A stretch of 64,000 bases of DNA from Canicola haemoglobinophilus (GTDB taxonomy: Bacteria > Pseudomonadota > Gammaproteobacteria > Enterobacterales > Pasteurellaceae): assembly GCF_002015075.1 (NCBI RefSeq), contig NZ_MUXZ01000011.1:1-64000 (forward strand), in the 5' to 3' direction. The notes beneath the pieces are model-generated. The model saw nothing but the letters and a program-made list of their open reading frames with translations. It was not told the DNA's origin and searched no databases. Made by a program: the position numbers and the translations under genes. Positions 41,316 through 48,914 of this stretch are shown piece by piece. Every line of letters begins with the position of its first letter. The first letter of the stretch is position 1.

Positions 41316-42446
41316 ATGTTCCCGAGTGTACAAATTAACACACTGAACTTATTAAGCGGTGAAGTGAAAGAAATTGAGCGCCATGCGCTATTTGTCGGAG
41401 TAACAACGCAACGAGAAACGAAACTCACAAGCATCACTCCCGACAGTGATTTCGACAAAGTTTTCGGCGAGGGTGCTGATGAAATTAAAAAGCAAGTGCG
41501 CGCAGCAATGCTTAATGCGGGTCAAAACTGGATTGCGCATGTAATGCTCGTGCCACAGGATAGCTACGATTTTAGCGCCGCCGTGAAAAAAGCGAATGAA
41601 GTTGCATCATTTGAATATGCGGTGAATACACACGCGATAGGCGTCGATAAAGGCGCAATTAATAAGTTACAAGAATTATATATCGAATTATTAACGAAAC
41701 TTGGGCGCAGAACGTTTTTTATTCAAGCTATTGCGGGCGCGAATCCGGATAGTAGTGACGGTGAGACGTGGGCGCAATATGTGCAGAAGTTGACAACGTT
41801 GCAGCAAACCGTTGTCGCGGATCATGTAATGCTTGTACCCTTGCTTTTTGGTAATGAAGTGGGCGTGATTGCGGGGCGTTTAGCTAATCGCGCGGTGACA
41901 GTGGCAGACAGTCCGGCGCGCGTCTTAACTGGTGCGCTGATTGACTTAGGCAGCGCAGAAAAACCGAAAGATAAAGATGGCACTTTACTTGACTTGTCAC
42001 ACTTGAAAACGCTTGAGCAAGCGCGCTATTCGGTACCGATGTGGTATCCAGACTATGACGGGTATTACTGGGCGGACGGTCGCACGCTTGATGTAGAGGG
42101 GGGCGATTATCAAGTGATCGAAAACGTTCGCGTAGTGGATAAAGTGGCGCGCCGCGTTCGCCTGTTAGCCATTCAGAAAATTGCGGATCGTTCGTTTAAT
42201 TCGACCGCGTCCAGTACTGAATTTCATAAAAATTATTTCGCAAAACCTATGCGCGATATGAGCAAATCGGCGACGGTAAACGGCAAAGAATTCCCAGGCG
42301 AATGTATGCCGCCTAAAGATGATGCAGTGACGATTGTTTGGCACAGTAAAACGAAAGTCACAATCTATATTAAAGTGCGTCCGTACGATTGCCCGAAAGA
42401 AATCACAGTGAATATTTTCTTAGATTTAGAAACGTTAGGAGACTAA
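41316..42446 (+). CDS. Contractile tail sheath protein (FI)
   Basis: 376 residues. It has the sheath-like N-terminus (FPSVQINTLNLLSGEVKEIE), a central fold with WYPDYDGYYWADGRTLDVEG, and a C-terminal subtilisin-like inter-subunit domain. AAGAGGATC precedes the ATG. It forms the contractile outer tube. It is immediately followed by the tube gene. Confidence 0.88.
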   Translation: MFPSVQINTLNLLSGEVKEIERHALFVGVTTQRETKLTSITPDSDFDKVFGEGADEIKKQVRAAMLNAGQNWIAHVMLVPQDSYDFSAAVKKANEVASFEYAVNTHAIGVDKGAINKLQELYIELLTKLGRRTFFIQAIAGANPDSSDGETWAQYVQKLTTLQQTVVADHVMLVPLLFGNEVGVIAGRLANRAVTVADSPARVLTGALIDLGSAEKPKDKDGTLLDLSHLKTLEQARYSVPMWYPDYDGYYWADGRTLDVEGGDYQVIENVRVVDKVARRVRLLAIQKIADRSFNSTASSTEFHKNYFAKPMRDMSKSATVNGKEFPGECMPPKDDAVTIVWHSKTKVTIYIKVRPYDCPKEITVNIFLDLETLGD

Positions 42447-42449
42447 AAA

Positions 42450-42902
42450 ATGGAAAGAATCAGCGGAATGAGTTTTGATTTTTTTGTGTTGGGCTTTCCA
42501 GTTCACGCAGAGTCTATTTCATTGAGTATCACGGATAATTCAGCAGTAGCACAGACGCGCGGAATCCCTGATGGTTGGGTATCTGGTGATGTGAGTGCTG
42601 AAGGTGAAATCGAACTGGATGCAAAAAACTTTCAGAAATTAACCGCCGCAGCCGCAGTAGCGGGGAGTTATCGCTCAATCCCTGAAAGTGATTTCACTTT
42701 CTTTGCGCAACGTGGCGATGTGCGCGACAAGGTCGAAGCATTCGGGTGCAAGATGTTGATTACTGATGTGTTAAATATCGATCCGAAGGGGGGTGCAAAA
42801 TCAACGAAAAAAATCAAGTATTTTGTAACAAGCCCAGATTTTGTGCGCATTAACGGCGTGCCCTATCTCTCACAAGATGATACACGCGATCTCATCGGCT
42901 AA
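42450..42902 (+). CDS. Tail tube protein (FII)
   Basis: 150 residues, beta-rich. MERISGMSFDFFVLGFPVHA, SLSITDNSAVAQTRGIPDGW and VSGDVSAEGEIELDAKNFQK are typical of HP1-type tube proteins. It stacks as the inner tail tube. An uptake signal (AAAGTGCGGT) lies in the gap that follows. Confidence 0.85.
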   Translation: MERISGMSFDFFVLGFPVHAESISLSITDNSAVAQTRGIPDGWVSGDVSAEGEIELDAKNFQKLTAAAAVAGSYRSIPESDFTFFAQRGDVRDKVEAFGCKMLITDVLNIDPKGGAKSTKKIKYFVTSPDFVRINGVPYLSQDDTRDLIG

Positions 42903-42981
42903 CAGCAGTTTTTAGCGAACGACCGCCGATAACAATAATAATAAAGTGCGGTCGTTTGGCTAAAAGTTTAAGGGATCGGCA

Positions 42982-43193
42982 ATGTTTAAAAATACAGAAC
43001 ACAATGCGTATTTTGGCTCAGTAGTTGCGGGATTTTTTGCGCAGTTAAGTTGGGGCGATATTGGGCGATTTTTGGGATCTTGTTCGGTTTGTTGACGGTG
43101 CTAACAAACTGGTATTTCAAGCGAAAAGAAGATAAACGCGCAGAGAAAGCGCTAGAACTAATGCGAGACAAATACAGAAATGAGAAAAGCTAA
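42982..43193 (+). pseudogene. Holin, frameshifted
   Basis: Frame 1 (42982-43095) reads MFKNTEHNAYFGSVVAGFFA...LSWGDIG, then runs into TGA after 37 codons. If one base is added at the GGG run 43063-43065, the frame continues AIFGILFGLLTVLTNWYFKR with a charged tail KEDKRAEKALELMRDKYRNEKS. That gives a two-span holin of about 70 residues like HP1 hol. A one-base deletion (or a sequencing error) therefore splits it. The repaired gene would overlap the endolysin start by 14 nt. Confidence 0.8.
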
Positions 43194-43731
43194 AGGCGCA
43201 ATCATCGCGTGCGCAATCGCGCTGATTATTGCTAACGTGAAAAGCACAGCTCCGGAGATTCGCACAAGTGCCGAAGGTTTAGCGCTTATTGCTAAATTTG
43301 AAGGGTGCAGCTTAAAAGCATATAAATGCCCCAATGATGTTTTGACCGTTGGGATCGGCAGTACAGCGGCGGGCGGTGAAAAAATCGAAGTAGGTAAAAT
43401 CTACACAAACGAAGAAATTGCGGCGCGTTATAAGAAAGATATTAAAGCAGTAGAACAATGCTTGAATAAGTATTTCAACGGCGCGCTGATGACACAAAAA
43501 CAATTCGATGCCATGGTGTCGTTAGGGCTAAATGTCGGTTGCGGTAATTTAAAAACGTATTATAGCCAGCGCTTAGGCAAGCGATTACAAACAACAATTC
43601 ACAAGCGCGCACAGGCAAAACAATTTACGCAAATGTGCGGAAGAATTACCGATTTTGACAGATCAGGCGGTCGCAAAGTGCGCGGGTTGACGATTCGCAG
43701 ACAAGCAGAAAAGGCACTCTGTTTAAAATGA
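43180..43731 (+). CDS. SAR-type endolysin (GH24 lysozyme)
   Basis: 183 residues. A weakly hydrophobic N-terminal signal-arrest-release helix (AIIACAIALIIANV, about 7-20) is followed by the lysozyme catalytic set E41-x8-C50-x5-T56 in FEGCSLKAYKCPNDVLTVG. The Asp of T4 lysozyme is replaced by Cys, a variant known in phage lysozymes. Release from the membrane upon depolarisation activates it to cut peptidoglycan. Confidence 0.9.
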   Translation: MRKAKGAIIACAIALIIANVKSTAPEIRTSAEGLALIAKFEGCSLKAYKCPNDVLTVGIGSTAAGGEKIEVGKIYTNEEIAARYKKDIKAVEQCLNKYFNGALMTQKQFDAMVSLGLNVGCGNLKTYYSQRLGKRLQTTIHKRAQAKQFTQMCGRITDFDRSGGRKVRGLTIRRQAEKALCLK

Positions 43732-44114
43732 ATTTAAAAGATTATTTAATTTTTGCTTTACTGTTCTTTTGTACAGTATTTTTTATTGGTGCGAGCTATT
43801 ACAAAAGCGAATACAAAACAACGGCGGAAACACTAAAAACGCAAGTGGAAAAGAACAGAGAACAAGAAAAAAGCATTAAAAACTATGAAAAAAATCTCAA
43901 AGTTTTAACGCATAAACTAACGAACGCAACAGCGCAAGCAGAACAGCGCGCAAAAGCATTAAATGAGGTGCTAACAAGTGAAGATGTTAAAAGTTGGAGC
44001 GCTGGCAATGTGCCTGATGATGTGCGTCGCTTGTTCAACGAGCGACAAAGCGACGTCGGTCAAAGTCATTTGCCCGAAAACAACGGAATGCCGCGCGGAA
44101 AGCGTGCAGATTAA
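43728..44114 (+). CDS. Rz-like inner-membrane spanin
   Basis: 128 residues. One N-terminal transmembrane helix (LIFALLFFCTVFFIGASYY) and a long periplasmic coiled coil (about 30-90) are present, with a VPDDVRRLFNER segment typical of Rz. It overlaps lysozyme by 4 nt. The outer-membrane partner is encoded inside it in another frame. Confidence 0.85.
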   Translation: MNLKDYLIFALLFFCTVFFIGASYYKSEYKTTAETLKTQVEKNREQEKSIKNYEKNLKVLTHKLTNATAQAEQRAKALNEVLTSEDVKSWSAGNVPDDVRRLFNERQSDVGQSHLPENNGMPRGKRAD

Positions 44115-44241
44115 GACAAACGGCGATTTAGCGCACGCGTTAGAAAGCGCGCTCAATCGCATAGAAATGTGCGTTATCGCATACGAAAACACACATGAAT
44201 GTATCGACAATTTTAATCAAAAAACAGAAACAAAAAGGTAA
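43978..44241 (+). CDS. Rz1-like outer-membrane spanin lipoprotein
   Basis: 87 residues from GTG 43978, with GAGG 10 nt upstream. ATG 43984 is the alternative. The signal peptide VGALAMCLMMCVACS has lipobox C-V-A-C. The body has four more Cys. Its first half is embedded in the Rz gene in the +1 frame. Rz and Rz1 together fuse inner and outer membranes at the last lysis step. Confidence 0.85.
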   Translation: MKMLKVGALAMCLMMCVACSTSDKATSVKVICPKTTECRAESVQIKTNGDLAHALESALNRIEMCVIAYENTHECIDNFNQKTETKR

Positions 44242-44247
44242 ATCAAA

Positions 44248-44556
44248 ATGGAAAAAACACAAGCACAGACACTTTTAGAAAAGTTAAACGCGGGCGTGAA
44301 AGATAGCGTGATCGTAAACGTGGCGGGCGTTGATTTTAAATTCAATCGCGACAATGCAGCATACGACACAATGATTAATGAAATTGATTCTGGCAATAAA
44401 GTGACGCCAATCAAAGATTATTTACTCGCAATTATTGAACCTTCTCAGAAAGATGACTTTTTACAAGTGATCAATGTGGCGGGCTTGGCGATTCAAGTCG
44501 CGGGCGCGGTCAATAAAGTTTTAGTGCCTAAAATTGAGGTAACTGTAAAAAACTAA
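44248..44556 (+). CDS. Tail assembly chaperone E (unshifted product)
   Basis: 102 residues (AGVDFKFNRDNAAYDTMINE, then TPIKDYLLAIIEPSQKDDFL). It sits immediately before the tape-measure region and ends in GTA AAA AAC TAA. The slippery heptamer A AAA AAC (44547-44553) overlaps its last codons, so a fraction of ribosomes would make the extended product. Confidence 0.85.
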   Translation: MEKTQAQTLLEKLNAGVKDSVIVNVAGVDFKFNRDNAAYDTMINEIDSGNKVTPIKDYLLAIIEPSQKDDFLQVINVAGLAIQVAGAVNKVLVPKIEVTVKN

Positions 44557-44735
44557 ATGCGCGGGTTAGTGCAATTGAGCGCAACGGATTTTCACAAGCC
44601 GTTGCGTTACGTATGCACTACTTACCGCACGAAGACAACAACGAACAAAATTTAGCGCGGGCGCTTTGGCTGAACAAGCAATATTTTGAGAATATGGCGA
44701 ACGCAGTCGCAAGCGGTATCGCGAAATGTTTTTAG
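44248..44735 (+). CDS. Tail assembly chaperone E-E' (-1 frameshift product)
   Basis: After slipping back one base on A AAA AAC, the frame continues LNARVSAIERNGFSQAVALR ... KCF to TAG at 44735. This adds about 61 residues and fills the gap to the tape measure. The -1 frame lacks its own good start with Shine-Dalgarno. Conserved programmed frameshifts at this spot are established in long-tailed phages (lambda G/GT, P2 E/E'). The extension should bind the tape-measure protein. Confidence 0.8.
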
Positions 44736-44747
44736 GAAAGTTCAAAA

Positions 44748-46874
44748 ATGGCAGTTAAGGGCTTGGAGTATGTAATTAGCCTTGTCGATCAAGTGAGTGC
44801 ACCCCTTAAAGGTGTAATGAAATCAATTGATGATATAGGCGACCGCGGCAAAGACGCGATGATAAAGATCGGCGCGGGCGTCGGTGGTATTGTCGCGGCG
44901 GGTGTTGCATTACAAGCCGCAATTGCCCCCGCAATTGAGATGAACCGCGCGATTGGTGAAGTGCGGTCATTATCAGTTGCGGAAGAATCACTTAGAAAAC
45001 TCACAGACACGGCGTTGGAGTTTTCGTCACAATACGGCGAATCCGCGACGGATTTCGTCCGCTCTTCTTATGATATACAGTCCGCGATCGCGGGTCTTCA
45101 AGGCGATGAATTAGCCGAATTCACAAAAGCATCGAACTTATTAGCGAAAGGCACAAAAGCCAGCGCAGCAACAATTACAAACTATATGGGGACGATGTAC
45201 GGCATTTTTGAAGAAGACGCAAAAGCACTGGGTAACGCCAACTGGGTGCAAGAAATTGCGGGGAAAACGGCGCTTGCGGTGAAAATGTTTAAAACCTCGG
45301 GCGATGGTATGAGTTCAGCTTTTACCGCGGTAGGTGCGGCGGCGAAATCCGCGCACATTGACGTTGCGGAGCAATTCGCGGTACTGGGTTCATTACAAGC
45401 AACAATGAGCGGCAGCGAGGCGGGAACAAAATATAAAGCGTTTTTGGCGGGCGTTGGTAACGCGCAGAAAGCGTTAAATCTACAATTCACAGATTCAAAC
45501 GGCAATATGCTAGATATGGTCAGCATATTGAACAAAATCAAAGGGAAATTCGGCGACACGCTAGAGCTTGCAGAATCTGATGCGCTAAAAAAAGCATTCG
45601 GTAGTGACGAGGCGGTAGCATTGATTAAATTGCTTTTACCGAAGGTCAATAATCTAAAAGGGTCTATTCAAGAATTATCAAATGTTAAAGGAATGGACGA
45701 CTTGGAAAAAATGGCGCAAGCGATGACTGATCCCTGGGCTAGATTTTCACAAACCTTAAATAATATCAAGTCAGCTATTGGTGCAGAAGTATTGCGCGTA
45801 ATTGAGCCTATCGCAAGCAAAATAGCAGATATGGGAACGGCATTTGTGAAATGGCTTTCGACTTATAAGAATATCGCGCGCTGGATTGGTTATGTTGTGG
45901 GCGCTTTAATTGGATTTACCGGATTAACTGCGGGGTTAACACTAATGAGTGGGGTTATCTCTGCGATTGGTGTCGCTTTTAGTGTTCTATTTAGTCCTAT
46001 TGGGGCGGTAATGGCGTTAATTGTTGGTATTGGCACTGTGATTTATACGTTTAGAAAGCAGCTCATGGCATATATTGATGGCTTTATAAAGGGATTTAAA
46101 TCCGTCGGATTATCATTTGAGCCAATTTCGCGGGCGTTCGGTAAATTGTGGGACAGTTTGAAGAGATTATGGGGAACAATTTCCCAATTATTCAGCTTGT
46201 TCGGCGGTGCGACAGATTCGGTCGATATGTTCACAACTGCAGGGGAAAAAGTCGGGGTTTTTGTTGGGCGGTCGCTTGAATTAGTTGTTGAAGTCATTGA
46301 ATTAATCGTGACGAATATCACAAAAATGGCGGATATGTTCGCAAACGTGGCGGATTTTATTATTGAGATGTGGGACGGTGTGATCAAAGGTTGGCAAGAA
46401 AGCGACCCGGAACAGATTTTTAAAGCGTTAACAAGCGGAATAACGAATATTTTTAGCGAAATATTCAATGGTCTTAAAAATATGTTTATCGATACATTGA
46501 ACTGGGTGATCACCAAAGCAAACAAGCTTGGCAGCAAGTTAGGCTTAGAAATTCCACTGATCCCAACAGTGAGCGAAAAACCGACACAATTAGCCGATTT
46601 TTCACAAACAGCCACACTTGCGACGCAAATCGCGGGGCAAACAATTAACGCTGCGGGTAGCCCACAACAGCAAGGCGGGCAAGTATTCGCGCTAGGTTCA
46701 AGCACACAACCGCAACGCACGCAGATCGCGGGCGGTTCGGTAAGCAGTAAATTAACAACAAATCAAAATATTAATCGTTCAGTCAATATTCACGGCGGTG
46801 TCGTTGTGAAAGCAGACGACCCGAGAAAGTTCGAGCAGTGGATGCGCGACCGTGAGCAGTTAAACGCGGGGTGA
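44748..46874 (+). CDS. Tail tape measure protein (gpT)
   Basis: 708 residues. The N-terminal TP901-type core is MAVKGLEYVISLVDQVSAPL...IGRGKD, then SLSVAEESLRKLTDTALEFS and SYDIQSAIAGLQGDELAEFT. Central membrane-like helices (about 380-430) and a Gln/Ala-rich tail follow. Length sets tail length. GGAAAG precedes the ATG. Confidence 0.92.
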   Translation: MAVKGLEYVISLVDQVSAPLKGVMKSIDDIGDRGKDAMIKIGAGVGGIVAAGVALQAAIAPAIEMNRAIGEVRSLSVAEESLRKLTDTALEFSSQYGESATDFVRSSYDIQSAIAGLQGDELAEFTKASNLLAKGTKASAATITNYMGTMYGIFEEDAKALGNANWVQEIAGKTALAVKMFKTSGDGMSSAFTAVGAAAKSAHIDVAEQFAVLGSLQATMSGSEAGTKYKAFLAGVGNAQKALNLQFTDSNGNMLDMVSILNKIKGKFGDTLELAESDALKKAFGSDEAVALIKLLLPKVNNLKGSIQELSNVKGMDDLEKMAQAMTDPWARFSQTLNNIKSAIGAEVLRVIEPIASKIADMGTAFVKWLSTYKNIARWIGYVVGALIGFTGLTAGLTLMSGVISAIGVAFSVLFSPIGAVMALIVGIGTVIYTFRKQLMAYIDGFIKGFKSVGLSFEPISRAFGKLWDSLKRLWGTISQLFSLFGGATDSVDMFTTAGEKVGVFVGRSLELVVEVIELIVTNITKMADMFANVADFIIEMWDGVIKGWQESDPEQIFKALTSGITNIFSEIFNGLKNMFIDTLNWVITKANKLGSKLGLEIPLIPTVSEKPTQLADFSQTATLATQIAGQTINAAGSPQQQGGQVFALGSSTQPQRTQIAGGSVSSKLTTNQNINRSVNIHGGVVVKADDPRKFEQWMRDREQLNAG

Positions 46875-46877
46875 TAA

Positions 46878-47216
46878 ATGACTAAAAAACTGTATTTTGA
46901 TTTATTAATCACAGGTGAAGATTTAACGCTAGATAGCGGTAATCAGCCCGTTATTTGCGATAACCGCATTTCTATCGCGCAAGATATTAAACACGCGCTA
47001 ATTGAAAGCGGGCTTGCGACGCTTTTAATCGCAGAACGCAGCCGAATTTTGCGCCGCGATATTATTTTGCAGATGATTTTAATTGTTGAAGAAGACCGAC
47101 GGCTAGTGCCAGGAACGATTTTTATAGAGGAAGAAGATCAAGGGCGTTTACGGTTGACGGCTGAAACTTATGAATTTGGAAAAATTGAGAATTTGGGGAT
47201 CGTATTAAATGAGTGA
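46878..47216 (+). CDS. Baseplate wedge protein (gp25/W-like)
   Basis: 112 residues (LDSGNQPVICDNRISIAQDI, ILQMILIVEEDRRLVPGTIF). The position between tape measure and J suits P2 gpW. The family sequence is diverged, so the name rests on order and size. Confidence 0.75.
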   Translation: MTKKLYFDLLITGEDLTLDSGNQPVICDNRISIAQDIKHALIESGLATLLIAERSRILRRDIILQMILIVEEDRRLVPGTIFIEEEDQGRLRLTAETYEFGKIENLGIVLNE

Positions 47217-48375
47217 TTTTAAGCAAATGTTAGAAGAAAACGGCTTGCCGACGGAAGAAACGCAGATCCGCCAAGAGTTTGAGAGAATTACGAACGAGGC
47301 GGGTTTAATCACAAATACGTCGAGAATGTCGCCATTTTGGCGCTTAATTACCGCGATTGCGGTCAAGCCAGTGCAGTGGCTTACAGATCATTTAATTATT
47401 GAGATTTTGCCGAATTTATTTGTTAAAACCGCCCGCGATAAGTGGCTCCAGCTCCAAGCATGGCAAGTGGGGCTTGATTTTAAAGACGCAACAAAGGCGC
47501 AAGGCGTGGTGCATTTCACAAAAGAAAGCGACTTGACAGACTTAACAATCAAAGCGGGAACAGTCGTGCAAACGGAGCGTATTAACGACGTGATTTTTAA
47601 ATTGATTGTGACTGAAAACACGATTATCCCGAGCGGGACGTTAACCGCGCCTGTGCCAGTTGTGGCAGAGCACGCGGGGACGGCTTACAACTTGGCGACG
47701 GGCTACTATCGTATTTTAGCGGAAAATATCCCTGGTGTTGTGAAAGTGGAAAACTTAGACGATTGGCTAACAAAGCCGGGTGCGGACAGAGAAACGAACG
47801 ACGAATTGCGCGAACGTTATCGCACGCAGTTCGCAAGCGTGGGACAGCATCATATTGATAGCGTCTATCGTGGAATGATTGCAAAAGTGGCGGGCTTATC
47901 AGTTGACCGTATTTATTTTAAGCATGATGCGCCGCGTGGTCCAGGTACAGCGAACGCATATTTGTTGTTGGATACTGGCGTGACAAGTCAGCCGTTTATT
48001 GACGTTGTGAATAATTATGTACAAACAGAAGGCAATCACGGACACGGCGACGACCTGATCTGTTATGCCATGCCGGAAACACAACACAATATCACATGCA
48101 CGATTTATTTTGATCCGCGCATTGCGATCGGCGAAGTGAGAAAAGGCGAAATAAAGCAAGATGTTGAAAATATGGTCCGTTGTGCCTTTCGTGAAAATCG
48201 CAATTATCAAGTCACGAAAACTTACCCATTTTCGCGTTTCAGTTGGTCGAAATTGGGGGAAGAAATTCACGCAAAACACAGTGAAATTGATTCACTTGTT
48301 TGGGGTCAGCAAGATATTAAAAGCGAGCTAACGATCCCGCGCATTCAGTCTTTAACAGTGACGGTGACAAAATGA
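47209..48375 (+). CDS. Baseplate assembly protein J
   Basis: 388 residues. Gp47/J-family segments are GYYRILAENIPGVVKVENLD, KPGADRETNDELRERYRTQF, and VDRIYFKHDAPRGPGTANAY followed by LLLDTGV. It forms the baseplate periphery. It overlaps W by 8 nt and the next gene by 4 nt. Confidence 0.92.
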   Translation: MSDFKQMLEENGLPTEETQIRQEFERITNEAGLITNTSRMSPFWRLITAIAVKPVQWLTDHLIIEILPNLFVKTARDKWLQLQAWQVGLDFKDATKAQGVVHFTKESDLTDLTIKAGTVVQTERINDVIFKLIVTENTIIPSGTLTAPVPVVAEHAGTAYNLATGYYRILAENIPGVVKVENLDDWLTKPGADRETNDELRERYRTQFASVGQHHIDSVYRGMIAKVAGLSVDRIYFKHDAPRGPGTANAYLLLDTGVTSQPFIDVVNNYVQTEGNHGHGDDLICYAMPETQHNITCTIYFDPRIAIGEVRKGEIKQDVENMVRCAFRENRNYQVTKTYPFSRFSWSKLGEEIHAKHSEIDSLVWGQQDIKSELTIPRIQSLTVTVTK

Positions 48376-48899
48376 TAAAAATAAAATTACCGTTTTGGAT
48401 GGATAAAGGCGAATTAAACAAAATCGCGCTACTTTTTGAAAAGTGGTGGGCGTATGTGTTAAGCGCGGTGAAATTTCCTTTTAATATTTTAGATGAAGAA
48501 ACGTGTGGCGAGAAAATACTTAATTTAATCGCGTATCAGCGCGACGTTGAGCGGTTCGACGGTGAGCCGATCGAGCTATTTAGAAAGCGTGTGAAATATG
48601 CGTTTTTAAACGCAAAAGACGCCGGCAGCAAAGCCGGATTTATTCGTATTTTTGAACGCTTGGGAATTGGTTATGTGGAAATAACGGAGCGATTCGACGT
48701 TGAAAACTGGGACGTTATCAAAATTCATTTAAGTGATTCACAACTGGCGAAAAATCACGAGCTTTTAAATTTAATTATTCGAAAATACGGGCGCACTTGC
48801 CGCCGCTATACCTTTGAAGTGATTTCAAAAACAGAAGTCACAATACAGCACGGCGAGTTTGATCACGATTATGAATGTCACTACATAAAAATAAATTAA
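48372..48899 (+). CDS. Tail protein I
   Basis: 175 residues with the P2 gpI-like segment ILNLIAYQRDVERFDGEPIE, then FRKRVKYAFLNAKDAGSKAG. It is a baseplate component between J and the fibre gene. Confidence 0.85.
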   Translation: MIKIKLPFWMDKGELNKIALLFEKWWAYVLSAVKFPFNILDEETCGEKILNLIAYQRDVERFDGEPIELFRKRVKYAFLNAKDAGSKAGFIRIFERLGIGYVEITERFDVENWDVIKIHLSDSQLAKNHELLNLIIRKYGRTCRRYTFEVISKTEVTIQHGEFDHDYECHYIKIN

Positions 48900-48914
48900 T
48901 AAAAAGGTGAAAAA

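Noticed and set aside
44557..44657. ORF starting at ATG 44557 after gene E
   Set aside because: It is in a different frame from the conserved-looking extension, is short, and lacks a Shine-Dalgarno. The -1 frameshift explains the region better.
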